Shown: one piece after another, positions 28,974-40,868 of the stretch | Layout of the letters: every line of letters starts with the position of its first letter | Numbering within the stretch: the first letter of the stretch is position 1 | Origin: Mortierella sp. BCC40632 | Lineage: Eukaryota; Mortierellomycota; Mortierellomycetes; Mortierellales; Mortierellaceae | Length of the DNA stretch: 64,000 bases | Direction of reading: 5' to 3' | NCBI GenBank assembly: GCA_011634665.1 | Contig: WAEK01000008.1 | Coordinates: 2,101,501-2,165,500, forward strand | Program-made: the position numbers and the translations under genes | Notes under the pieces: generated by a model | Told to the model about the DNA's origin: nothing | What the model saw: only the letters and a program-made list of their open reading frames with translations | Databases searched by the model: none

Positions 28974-29850
28974 TTAGTCTCTCTTGGTCAAACCCATGGC
29001 CTCTAGGACCTGCTCGGCCCCTGTCTGACCAGGTTCCCGTCCAACAATGGCTAGGATCTCTTCTGAAAACTCCATAAACTGTTGGTTCTCTTTCCTGGCC
29101 CGGTCCAACAGATACTCTGGGTTCTCACTGCTGTCGATCATCCCGATCATCTTCCTTAGCCTCTCATTTTTCAAGAGCTCCTTGAGTCTGTCCGACTGGG
29201 AGAGTCGACCCAACTGTTCATCGGAAAGAAGCGCAACAGGCTCTTCTCTGAGATAGTCTGGGACTGGTGCAACTGGTGGCACCGGGACCGTTTCTACCGA
29301 GGGCAATGCAATTGATTGAGTGGAAAGGATGTCAGCAAGAAAGGTGCAACTGAAGATAAGATTGACCAAGATCCACACTGCGATGCGGGTTAACTCGTTT
29401 ACCTGGCTCAGGAACTGGCGCGGGCTTTTCACAAGGCGTTTCTATAGGGTGGATTTAATCCAGTCCAGATGTAATGCAGAAAAGGTGGAAAGCAAAAGAC
29501 CAAGTCAGTCGTCGTCTTGGATTTTGGGGAATAATAATAAAGGTAGAAGAGTAGTGACGAAGCTTCCTGAATAAAGGGTTTCCTGGCATACCTTTGTGCT
29601 TCTTGTAACAAACAAGTGAGCAGCTAGTTGTCAAGAAAGAAGAGAACAAGGCTAGATTCGTTAGAGAGAGCAGAAGAGCAGCTTTTTTTTTTTTTTTTTT
29701 TTTTTTTTATGGTAAGACGGCTGCAGCCCTCGGGAGAAGGGCGTTTTACACATGAGAATGAACCCCTTACTATGGGATAGTGCATGTGGGACATTTGTAT
29801 TTCGAAGGGTCCTTTTCACAAATGTGGCAAATCTTTTTTGTCTTGTCCAT
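28974..29850 (-). CDS. ZNHIT3: HIT-type zinc-finger protein, ZNHIT3 (Hit1) homologue
   Basis: Small box C/D snoRNP assembly factor family. Exons are 29771-29850, 29592-29623, 29403-29441 and 28974-29293, closing to 156 residues, the size of human ZNHIT3. The N-terminal zf-HIT reads CHICEKDPSKYKCPTC followed by CSLVCYKKHK, giving the Cys/His ligands in family order. The C-terminal half has LSDEQLGRLSQSDRLKELLK and ends in a VLEAMGLTKRD helix, as in ZNHIT3. The last acceptor (TCGGTAG at about 29294) is chosen because it alone keeps phase; it gives PEPETVPVPP at the junction. Divergent from FIBP across 574 bases. Confidence 0.88.
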
Positions 29851-30424
29851 TTATAATGTCTAGAGATCCAGGTCTTGTGGAGGAGTAAGTAAGAAAGAAG
29901 AGAGAAAAAGAAAGGAGTCTCCCTTTTGGGTCTGACTGTCTGGCTCTCTCTCTCTCTCTCTACTCTTCTATCTTTCTCTCTCTCTGTACAGAAGGTAGAT
30001 CACGTGAAGCACCAGTCTGAAGCATTCTTTTCTTTTCTCTCTCTCACTCTCTCGCATTCACGCTCTACAGCGTTCTCTTCATACCTCCTTTCCTCTCAGT
30101 GCAGCTTGGTCCTTCGAGCATCCCCATCCTACGTCCATTTCCAAGTGTGTCTACAATTGAAAACTGTAGCAAACTTGGATTATAGGCCCCATCCCCTCAT
30201 CACCACACATAATAACCCTCACCACCGCCACTCCTTCTTCAAGCATTTATACCCTTCCATTCCTAGCCCAACGCCCATTGCTTGCAGAGCGACTAGACTC
30301 CCTTTTTTTTTAATAGAGAGAGAGAGAGAAAGAAAAAGAAAGTGTTGAGTGAGAGAGAGAAAGAGAGAAAGACAACGAGAAAGAGAGAAACAAAGGAAAA
30401 ACCTACTCCGCATTTCGCTTCGCA
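29851..30424. promoter_or_regulatory. Shared divergent promoter region, ZNHIT3 and FIBP
   Basis: Head-to-head spacer of 574 bases. It contains CT tracts (29942-30000, 30035-30070) and a GA tract (30316-30400) just before the FIBP start. I see no TATA box or recognisable factor site. The promoter role is inferred from gene orientation. Confidence 0.5.
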
Positions 30425-32564
30425 ATGACAGAATGGATGGTTACAGCATCGAGTGCTGTAGTTCTTGACGAGTCCATCCTACAGCTTTGGCTTCTTGGAC
30501 ACACTGGTAACGTTTACCCTGCCCCTTCATTCTTCTCCCCCACTAATCCCCCTTCCACAAAGTCATGCCATGAATCACCTACTTGACTTTACCTGAAGTA
30601 AAAAAAAAAAAAATGACATTAAGAATAGCACCAACCGACATTCTTTGCAACCATCCTCCAGGAGACACCAGTCGTCAACCCCACCAATACACACATACAC
30701 GCGTTCTATATCATATCAGAAAGAGAAAAGAAAAGAAAAGAAAAAGAAAGGGAAAAAGGGATTTTTGCGCGGGGATTGTCCTGTTCGCCGCTTATTATTT
30801 TAACCAAAAGTCCAGCGTCTCTATCCACTTTCTACCTATACACTGCTGTTATGGTTCCACAACCTTCATATCCTTGACACCGCCTCCCCTATTCTTTCCC
30901 CGGGATTCGCCAAAAAAAAAAAAAAAAACCAATATCTATTCAAAAAAAACTAACAGTGGATCAGGCGACGAGTATACGTATGCTGGTCATCCACCCACCC
31001 GTCACCACACGCGTACTCAAGAGCTACATCACTTCCCAATACAGAACCTTTGAGATGATGCATCATTACTTACACCATCCAAGGCATTTCGCGGGTCAGT
31101 TTATGTTCCCTTTACCGCAGAGCGCAAAGCGGCACCTAATTGAGAGGTACGAGACCCAAAAAGAAATAGTATATCTTTGTAGTTGTCTGTCTGAGTGGGA
31201 GGGATAAGGGTTTAGTGCTCTATGATCTACTGAGGTTTTTGGTGGATCCAGATCACAGGTGGAATTCAATGGCTCGGGATCACAGAAGGAAAGAAAAGAA
31301 AATGAAAATGAAAAGGGAAGTGGGTGATCTTTGTCATGCAAGAAAAGGGCACTCTATTAACAGTAGGATCATCCTCCACCCACACTCCTTATTCCTCTAA
31401 AAAAAAGGTATTACAGCTTTGACGAGGCCGTGATTCGAGAGATCCTTGGCAAGAAGCTCAGTTCGAGAACAAGAAAGGACTTGGACGAAGTCTGTGAAAG
31501 GACAGGAGTGCATCTGACAAGTTGTCGTCGGCAGGTACTTTTTCTCACACTACCATGCTCCTTTGTTTTGTTTATGTTTATGTTCTTGAGACACTAGAAG
31601 ACAACCTCTCTATAGAAAATCAAAGAGCGTAAACAACTAACTCTTTTTTCTTTGTGTATGTGATCCCTCCCCTCCCCCCCTTTACTTCTTAAACCGATAA
31701 ACTAGTTTGACAACTTGAAAAGAGTGATGAAAAAGGTTGAGGATGCTGAAGGCAGAAAGTTGATCCAGGACATTGAACACCAATTCTTGCTCCCGAATCA
31801 TCTTGCAAGGTATGTCCCAAGATTGAACTTTATTACCTGCAGCCCTAGACAAGATGATCCTTCACTGCTGCGCTGATTCTAAAAAAACATTCCTCTTTCT
31901 CTTCATCCTCTCATACTTTCTTAATGACCTTCCTTAACTTGGATCTACAAGGCAATATGCCCATATCCTGTTTATTGCTGATAACAAGCTGGATACCTTC
32001 CGGAAACGACTTTTATGTTATCAATTCGAGGATTTTGAATACTGTGGAGCCGTCTTTATGGAGTACTGGACTGGGTCGACAACGGATACGCTTCCAGAGT
32101 TTGATCCGCAACTTGCACAGGATATCCGGGATCTCAAGTCTTTGATCCTAAATGACAGGACTGTGTTGGACGAACTCCGGAACCGTGTGTCGACCAGTCT
32201 GTCGCAATCAGCACATCCGCCCGTATTGGAGCGGATACAGAGCAACTTCAAGGTTGTCTTACGAAACATGCTCTCGGTCGGGTCCATGATCACGCAACAC
32301 AAAGAGGTGCGCAACATCTTTGTAGAGATTGTGGACAAGCTTGTGGATGCATTCCTACAAGTAGGGTGGTCACCTGTTGACATGGAATTGTTCTTTGACA
32401 GTATGATAACCGAGTTTGGACGGATGACGAGTTTGACGAGTCGGTACCGGGAACGATACCAATCCAGTTGGATACGACTTGTCTCTGGGATAAAGTTGTC
32501 TTCTATACGACTGTATCGTCAGCCCACCTCACAATCACTCTTGACGCGTAGTTTTACGAGATAA
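30425..32564 (+). CDS. FIBP: FIBP homologue (acidic FGF intracellular-binding protein family)
   Basis: Homologue of animal FIBP, a conserved, largely uncharacterised protein. Exons are 30425-30506, 30957-31146, 31408-31534, 31706-31809 and 31952-32564, closing to 371 residues, close to animal length. Diagnostic stretches are LQLWLLGHTVDQATSIRML, SQYRTFEMMHHYLHHP, IERYYSFDEAVIREILGKKL, RTRKDLDEVCERTGV, LTSCRRQFDNLKRVMK, FLLPNHLARQYAHILFIADN and FEDFEYCGAVFMEYW. No signal peptide or membrane segment is visible. The protein looks helical and cytosolic or nuclear. All introns are GT-AG, and intron 1 contains A-runs. The FGF-binding role of the human protein cannot be ancestral in a fungus, so the core function is presumably different and unknown. 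Confidence 0.9.
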
Positions 32565-33616
32565 ATTCCTTGCTCCTTTTTTTTATATTTTCCTATTTCC
32601 TACTTTCCTATAACTTCCTTTCCCCTCTCTCTCCCCTTTGCCTACCTCGCCCCCCATTCCAGTTGAACCAGTTGTTGGCTCCTTTGTTTGCTCGCCTTTT
32701 CTTTTTCTTTTTTTTCCCTCCCTCTCTTTTCTTTTTCCCCATCCGCATCACTGAAAGGCGTGTCTCTTTTTTTTTTTTTTTTTTTTTTTTCTCTATTGCT
32801 TTTTCGTTATGATTTGAATCAGTTTTCTTTTTTCTTCTTCTTCTTCTTCTTCTTCTTCTTCTATATAACTGCCAACCTCCTCTAGGAGACAAAAAAATAA
32901 TTTGCTGTACCAAGTTGCAGCCCCCCCCCATAGTTTGTAGGCAATTGGGAAGTATTGCGAGCAAAAAAAAAAAAAAAGGAAAGGAAAGGAAAGGGAAAAG
33001 GCGAGAGGCAACTTTAATTAGACAAGACTATGCTAGCTGATGGGATGTTGTGAATGAGAGAGAGAGGGCAGATAATAATAATAATAATAACAATAATAAT
33101 AATTGGCAATTAAAAAAGATAAATGAGATGAATAGGAGGGGTGTGAGCTAGATACATTAGGATTAGATCGGCCTTTGTTTTTTTTTTTTTTTTTTGTTTT
33201 TTTTTTTTTTTTTTTTGGGTGTTTGTTTGGGTGTTTGAAAGAAAAAGGAAAAATGAGGAAATGGCGAGTAGAAAAAGAAGTGAAGAGAAAAGGTTTTGGC
33301 GCTCTATTTTAAAAAAAAAAAAAAAACATCAGTAGCAATCCCTCTAGTCCTTTGTTGTTGCTGTTGTTGTTGTTGGTGGTGGTGGTGGTGGTGGTGGTGA
33401 AGATGATGTTCTTTGGATACTCAGAAGGAGGTCAGGGAAGGAGAAGCGAGGCATCATTTAGCTCCATTGGACTTTCTCTCATGGTCCCTTGGATCAAAAA
33501 ATAATAATAATAATAATACATTAGATGCCTCCCTCTTTCCCTTTCCTTTCAACCCTTCTTTCTAACCCTCCCCCTTCTCTAGGGCTTTCAACCATACACA
33601 TGTACATGGCGGTAGT
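32565..33616. other. Convergent 3' intergenic region, repeat-rich
   Basis: About 1 kb between the stops of FIBP (plus) and the Kelch kinase (minus). It holds CT/T-rich sequence, a (CTT)n tract near 32835-32860, ATA/AAT repeats near 33073-33105, two T-runs around 33178-33216, and TTG/GGT triplets near 33354-33400. No gene supported. Confidence 0.65.
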
Positions 33617-34030
33617 CTAACCCAAGCAGCGCTTCACATATTCCGAGTTCTAAATAAATTATACATTATGCACATACAAGAAGAAGCGCGTCAGTAAGCA
33701 TCTCTTCCATTCAACATCCTCACCCTATCCTTCTTCGTCCTACATCAGCTCTTGTCTCAAAGATGAGAAAGAAAGACTTACCATGACATGAGCCATGGTG
33801 GCTCGAGAGCTCGGGTCTGGACGAAGCAAAGTCTGGATCAACAACCTGGCTTCTGCATCAGGTACAATCTCCTCAAAATGTGGGATAAACAACTCGTCCT
33901 CGCTTGCCCAATAAACACCGTTGGGCAAAGGAGGTAAATTGGAAGCGGGCTTGGCCAAGAATCGAAGTAAAATCTCGTCAGGTACCGAGGCTGGAAAGAG
34001 TGGACGCGTCGCAAACAGTTCCTGGAGAAG

Positions 34031-34061
<31 letters not shown>

Positions 34062-37000
34062 AAATGAGACAGGCATGGTGAGCACAAGATTCATGTACCA
34101 ATCTAAAATTTTCCACAAAAAAAAAAAAAAAAAAATACATACACACAAGACTTACATAGACAAGACAACCAAATGCCCACAGGTCAATGCCGAACTGGGC
34201 CACAAATCCTGAAGATGAAACCATGGACGTGGGTGACATGGGCGTAGGTGAAGTAGGTGAAGCAGGGGATCCAGGCGTACCAGGCGTACTACCAGGCATA
34301 TCCCTCAACATCTCCCTTCCTCCATTACCCACCACAATATCCTTTGCCACTTCCGGTGCACAATACCTTGCCGTACAAGAGGTCCTAACACATTCCTCAT
34401 TCACCACTCTTGAAGACTCGAGATCAATCAATTTCCACTGTTGTCGTGAATCGTCTCGGTTCCGCATAATGTTGTGTGGTTTCAAATCACAATACACAAT
34501 CTTGTTCGAATGACACCAACTCAGGCATCGAAGAACTCCCTTGACAATATCTCGGATATAACTTTCATCCAATGCAGAACCTCCCTTGTAAAGACCTGCT
34601 CCCGATAGATCCAATGAATCCACTCGGTCCTTGCCCTTGCTTTTGCTCTTGTTACTACTAGGGGTACTATCCCCTCCATTGTCTTGGATTCGACTGGCCA
34701 TTTCTCGAAGAGCCACCTTCTTGGCTTGTCGAGCATTCTTGAGCATTTGGGCCAAGGTCTCGTCCAGTCGTTCTAGAATCGTCAACCGAATCTTGGCAGG
34801 TCGGTTCGGATCATCGGTTTCCGCTAGGACCAAAGTCGCCACATGTTTGAGTTCCACAATACAAGGCCCACGCAACCGTTTCAGCAGTCGACATTCTCGT
34901 TCCCAGGCCTCCTTTCTCGAGAACGATTTGATCACAATCGGTTGTTGAGTATCAGAATCGACAGCAAAGAGAATATCATTGGCACTGCCATGGATTGGAT
35001 TCGGGGATTTGGTGACCTTGTATCGAGCAGGGAGATTTTGAATCAGAGTTACCATGACAGGATGATCCAGCGTAGTCACCATATTGGTCGGAGAGGATCT
35101 AGATGTTGAACTAGTCGAAGTCGTACCACTCCGGTGCAATGGTGACTCGCCCAAAGCACTGGCGCGTTCTCTCTGAGACAAGGATGATTGTTGTGATTGT
35201 CGTCTTTGTTGCTCTAGCGACGGTTTCTGTGAGGGTGGTTTCTGTTGCTGCTGTTGTTGTTGTTGTTGAGATTGTAGCTGTAATTGTTGTTGCTGTAGTT
35301 GTTGTTGTTGCAACATCAACTGTTGTTGTTGACGTTGTTGTTGATGCATGATATCTTCGTCATCACCTTCGTCTTCTTCTGGAACCTGGTTATCGCTCAG
35401 ATGACCGCTTCGCCAGAGTCCCATCCGACTGTAATCATTCGATAAACTTGATCGAGGATCTTGACCACTGCCTGGACCAGTTTGGAGATCTATGCCTGAA
35501 CACATTAAACTCACACGGTCCAGGGGACTCACAGAATTAAAGATGGTCGTGTCACGAGGTCCAATGGCACCTTCAAGACTTAATCCATGGACTGATGGAC
35601 TGGTTCCTCCAATGCTACTACCACCATTTCCTGCGCTTCCGCTTCCGCCGCCACCGCCGCCACCGCCACCGCCACCGCCAAGAGATACAGAGGCCCGACC
35701 AACGGATGAGCCCTTTCCAGAGATCAAAGAGGCCCCACTTCCATCTCTTCTCGCTCCTCGTGTCGCCATGGGATGTCCTGGAGCAGACAGGTTCCCAGAA
35801 GGTTGTCGGATAGGTTGTGAGAGCGTCCCTGTGGTGGATGCCCTGGAGGGTATATAGCGTAAGGATGGGATCGCAGATCCCGATTTTTCACGTTGATCAA
35901 ACGAAAGTGACGACGCAAACGTCCATCGGTCCGCATCTTCTTCATCATGTTCCGCAAGGTGTGCTGGATAGTATGGATCCGAGGAAACAGAACTGACACG
36001 AACTCGAGGTTGATTCAAGACCAAAGGCTCTGTCGAATTCGAGATCTGACCTGTACTTTGTTGTGGAGTATGACGGGCTTGACGTGACTGACGTGGTTGT
36101 GGGTCCGTGCCAATGGATCGACTGGATTCAGCATGAGCAGATTCCTGATCTGTGGTGGTATGATTACCAGTTCCGATGGATTGAAGGGCATATCCTTCCT
36201 GGGGCGAACGCGTCTGGGAGGGCAATCGTCTGGACACAACACTTGGCCAGCCTCCAAGAGAAGATCCCGAGTCACGACCATCGTTGTGATAATACGTCGG
36301 CTTGTCCTCTAAACCCAAATCCCGTGAAAGATGTTGTTCTGCATCCGAGAGATAACTAACATTATCATTCATATGACTCGCCACTTTCTGGGACTTTCTA
36401 GAGGCACGTCGTCGCATAAACAGGAACGCAGCAAAGGCCAAGATCAACGCGAGTGATCCACAAACAACACCAATAGTCAATGGCAGTTGGGTATTTTTGC
36501 TAGTACTCTCAGGTCCTGTCCCTGTTGGGATATTGTTGTTGGGAGAGGGCAAGGGTGGGTCCTTGGAGGAGGACCATTGCCAGGAGGTGGTATCGAGGAT
36601 GTAGACATTCACGTCGTTGGGTGTTGGTGTTCCGTAGCCTCCCCAGACCAACATATTGTGATCGTGCATCAGTGCCGAATGTCCTGCTCGGGCGCCAGGA
36701 CCCAGCTGCTTGTTGGTGACCATTCTGTTCCAGACCCATTTGGATGTAGACGCGTCAAGGACCCAGACATCGTCGTCCTGAGGCGTGTCCACGCCACCTC
36801 CTTATTAATGACAATAAACATGGGGTTGATAGAGGATAGGGGGAGAAGAAAGAGGAGACAATTAGGAGACAATTGAGGCTAGTACATGTTGTTCGTTGTC
36901 TGTGTATACGAGTTTAGCCAAAGATGGACCCGCATGACCTCCACGCGAACGTCTCCAAGGGGTATCTATCGTATGCTCGAGTCGTACAATATGGGCAAAA

Positions 37001-37217
37001 GGTCAAGACCCTCCTTTAATCCCATGTCGACTTGGACAGGCTCCGAGCGCAACGAAAAGGAACAAAGACATGGTCGAGCATGCATCGTCTGTGCCTTTAG
37101 ATGACAATGGGCCTTTGCCGCCCAATGCTGGGGGGAGGAGGGGAAGGAGAAGCACCGAAAGGTAGTGGGCCAGCTGCACAGGGAGGCCGAAGGGCCAAAC
37201 AAGGGGAAAGGAGAGAA

Positions 37218-37256
<39 letters not shown>

Positions 37257-38131
37257 CATGCATGTAAACCCTCGCTACAATCCTTGATGTATAATGAATG
37301 GGCCAGCACAGGGGTGGTGCGATAGACTAGGAGAAGAGTGAAGGGTAAAAGGAAAGGGCGGGGAGGGGGAAGTAGCAGGGGGAGGAAAAGAGTAAAGAGG
37401 AAGGCGAGATATAGATAGAGACAAGAAAAAGAAAGAGGGAGGCGAGGGAGGCGAGGGAGGCGAGAGAGAGAGAAAGAGAGAAAGAGAGAAAGAAAGAGAG
37501 AGAGAGAGAGAGAGAGGCGAGAGGCGGGGACCTGGATACTTACCGTAGACAATCATCGTGTTGTTCAGGCAGACTGCAGTATGTCCTTTTCTCGTCGAGG
37601 GAATTCCTCCGCTTGCACCGGCGCTGACAGGCCAAGAAAGGCGCCATGTCTGCTCGGAGAGATCAAAGAGGTGGACGGTATTGAAGCCATTGGTGGAAGA
37701 GTCGCTGCCGCCAAAGACAACCATCATGTTCAGCCCCTCGAGTTTGCACATTGTATGGTACATTAACGCAGGACCATTTGCCAGAGGTGTCCACTCAAAG
37801 GTGCTGTCGTCCTGTGGCCAAAGGCAATGAGCACAAGATGAGAAAAACACAACACAGAGAGTGGGTCAGTGTCTGTGCAAAAAAGTGAGCCAGGTAGGAG
37901 AGAGACAGTCAGCAGACAGGGCAGACAGACAAAAACATGCATTCCCCCGGGTCTTACGAGCTTGGTAAGGTCGTTTAAGATGCTGCCGGTCGGATAGCCC
38001 GAAGATGAAGCTGCAGCTCCTCCGTGGACAAAGGCAATGTTGCCCGAGACGCCAACGGCTGCCCCGAGACGCGATGGGGGAGCGACTGCAGGATTGGCTA
38101 ATTGGGACCGAAGTAACAGGTTCAACAGGGC

Positions 38132-38169
<38 letters not shown>

Positions 38170-38940
38170 AAAAATCGTTCATATCATTTGAATCATACCA
38201 AAAAAAAAATTCACTGGTCGTTGTACACTCGGCCAAAGCAAAAAAAAAAAAAAAAAAAAAAAAAGTTTCCAGTACATACCAGAGTTAGGTATTGACCATG
38301 TCCAAAAAACCGTGTCGAGGATGGCGAGGTTGCCTTGAGTATTGCCCGTGGAAGAGTTGCTGACAAAGGACATGATACGGCCCTGGGACGAGAGCGGGAT
38401 CGAGGTAAGGAACTTTTGAGGAAGCGGGGATTGAGAAGAGGATGTTGTTGTGGGCCGGGACCATTGGCGGAGGTTAGTAGACCAGACCCAGAGATCAGCT
38501 GATCCTGGTACCTGGGAACTATAGGGACTCACGGACGGATCCGTCACTCCGCCAAAGATGACCATGGACGTATCGACGATGGCAGCGCCATGAAAGGCTC
38601 GCCATGTGGGAACCAGGGCCTGAGCACTAGCGTGTGGGATACGTGCTAGGGTGGCAGCAAGGATTAGGAAGAGTGTAGCCGAGAGTCGATGCAGGGAAAG
38701 TAAAGAAAGAGTCTTGGCGGGGTTGATCTGGGCTTTGCACGGTCGACATGGGTGGGATGGAAGAAGGACAGGGGAAGGAACAGGGACGACGAGAGGGGTG
38801 TGCGCACGGATGCAGCATGCAGGCTCCAGGTCTGAATCGGATGGCGAGGGAGAGGATGAGGAGAGAGCTGAGGATGAACAAGATGAATTGTGGGCGGGAC
38901 TGCAGACGGGGCCAGGGCTAGGACGCGCCTCTGCTGACAT
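33617..38940 (-). CDS. Kelch-repeat transmembrane protein with cytoplasmic kinase-like domain
   Basis: A receptor-like architecture. Exons are 38280-38940, 37958-38085, 37544-37811, 34156-36800, 33782-34021 and 33617-33649, closing to 1324 residues. A hydrophobic segment (about 77-99, ATLFLILAATLARIP) acts as an internal signal or anchor. Kelch-type repeats follow (AFHGAAIVDTSMVIFGG, YHTMCKLEGLNMMVVFGG, KGHTAVCLNNTMIVYGG, AGHSALMHDHNMLVWGG). A transmembrane helix TIGVVCGSLALILAFAAFLF is followed by RRR. Then comes a Ser/Gly/Gln-rich linker with polyGly and polyGln, then the kinase: IVIKSFSRKEAWERE, IVYCDLKPHNIM (YCD in place of HRD), KLIDLESS (DLE in place of DFG), RYCAPEVAKD, and LWAFGCLVYELFATRPLF split across exons. 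Catalytic Lys and both Asp are kept, so activity is plausible. Ligand and targets are unknown. Exon 2 could begin 12 bases earlier. Confidence 0.85.
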
Positions 38941-39306
38941 GGTGCCGCGGGGCGCGAGCAGGAAGGTGGATGAGGAGAAGGAGCGAAATGCTGAGGGAGC
39001 GTTGCGGGAGAGAGTGAGTGCTCTTGTGTATCTGTGTGGGAGGGGTTGGAAAAAGAATAGGAACGAGAATAGAGATGAGATTTGTAGATGCACAAGAGAG
39101 AAAGTGTGTGTGTGAGAGAGAAAGAAAAAAGAGAGAGAGATATTATGGATGAGTGGATGGGTGGGTGGATGGGTGGACGGATGAATGGATGGATGGATGG
39201 GTGGATGGACGGATGGATAGATGGATGGATGAATGAATGAATGAATGAATAAGAACTGATGCGGATGAAGTGTCTCTTTAATCACACACCTTCACACACA
39301 CACACA

Positions 39307-39345
<39 letters not shown>

Positions 39346-39586
39346 TCTCTTCCACGTTTTTCTCACTCACTCACTCACTCACTCACTCACTCTCTCAACC
39401 TGCTTGTTCGTTGGACTCGTTTGTCTTTGCTAGTGTCCTACCCTCCAGGCCTAATATCTCTTGTCCCATCACGCACTCGCTCGCTCGTAGACGTCGTAGT
39501 AGTTGTCGTAGCTGTCTTCACTTGATCGCCGACATTTTTTTTTTTTTTTTTTTTCCTCTCTCTCTCTCTCTCTCTGTCACACACAC

Positions 39587-39630
<44 letters not shown>

Positions 39631-40210
39631 GGCGGAGGCCTTCTATTTTTACTCCCGCTGCCCTGTGTGGGGAACCAGCCGCCCCATCTTTTCTCTTTCA
39701 TTTTTACTCTTTCTCTTTTTCATTCTTTCTCTTTCGTTTTTTTTTTTTTTTTTTTTTTAACTCTCTCTCTCTCTCTCTCACAAACACACACACACACACG
39801 CACAAACACGCTTTCTCTCTTTCATTCTCTCCTTCTCATGCCTTTATCCCTATCCCTTTCTCTCTCACTATCTTCACTTTTTCTTCATACCTCCACTCTA
39901 TCCCCGTCTATTTGCTCCCTATATCTTCTACTCTTCTTCTTCTTCTACTTCAAAAAAAAAAAAAAAAAAAGAAAATACATCCAAATAGTTGAACTGAGCA
40001 CACTCCTTACCCGGACACCACACACACACTGATACGGAATAGTGAGCCTCCGGAGGAGGAGTAGGAAAAGGAAGGGGTGGATGGGGGGATGTGTGTGTGT
40101 GGGAGAGAGAGAGGGAAAAAAAAATAAAGTCAAAAATTAAAAAACGACCCATGTCGTGCCTGGAACATCCAACCTGCTTCTCACTTTCTTTCTCTTTTTC
40201 TTCTTTCTTT

Positions 40211-40260
<50 letters not shown>

Positions 40261-40565
40261 CCCCATCCCCCACCCCTCCTTCCTCCTCCTCTTCTTTTTT
40301 CCTCCTTCTCCTCCTCCTAGTTTTTCCTCTTCCTCCTCCTCGTCTTCTTCTTCCACCTCCTCCTCCTCCTCCTTCTCGTATCCAGGCACACCATCACCAC
40401 TCCGTTACAATACAATAAATGAGGAGTTGACAAAAGGGGAAAGTAAGAGAGAAAGAGAGAGACAAACGCACACAAACACACACACACATACAAACACATT
40501 CAACCTTAATTCTCATCATACATACACAGTGGGAAAACTATGCATTTTTTTTTTTTTTTTCTAGA

Positions 40566-40604
<39 letters not shown>

Positions 40605-40868
40605 CAAAAATGTCTCTTCTTTCTTTCTTTTTTTTCTCTCTGTATCAAAGACTCATATACAATCTATCGCATCGCATCGCATCGCATTGCATCCTATTCC
40701 CTTTTACTCCTGTTGGACAAATACCCCTTTTTTTTTTTACTTTTTTTTTTTTTTTTTTCTTTCTTTCTTTTTTCTTTTCTTCTGTATCTGTGTGTATGTC
40801 TGCTTTTAAATTGGTTACTGGAGGGAGGAGGGGGAGGTGGCGGCGGCGGTGGAAAAAAAAAAAAAAAA
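38941..40868. other. Intergenic, densely packed simple repeats
   Basis: 1.9 kb upstream of the Kelch kinase and downstream of the SHG1-domain gene. It has GA tracts next to the start codon, a GGAT-type array, (CA)n and (CT)n at 39294-39340 and 39558-39630, ACTC repeats at 39363-39395, T-runs near 39536, 39738, 40545, 40569 and 40740, and TCC/CTT triplets at 40270-40375. No gene supported. Confidence 0.65.
39146..39252. repeat. GGAT/GAAT tetranucleotide array
   Basis: Degenerate tandem copies of GGAT (with GGGT, GGAC and GAAT variants) over about 105 bases, located in the Kelch kinase upstream region. Confidence 0.85.

Noticed and set aside
39146..39252. Possible CRISPR-like or telomeric repeat array
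   Set aside because: Degenerate tetranucleotide microsatellite without spacers and without a telomere unit.
38941..39285. N-terminal extension of the Kelch kinase
   Set aside because: It would encode a His/Pro/Ser repeat from the GGAT array. This is more likely 5' UTR.
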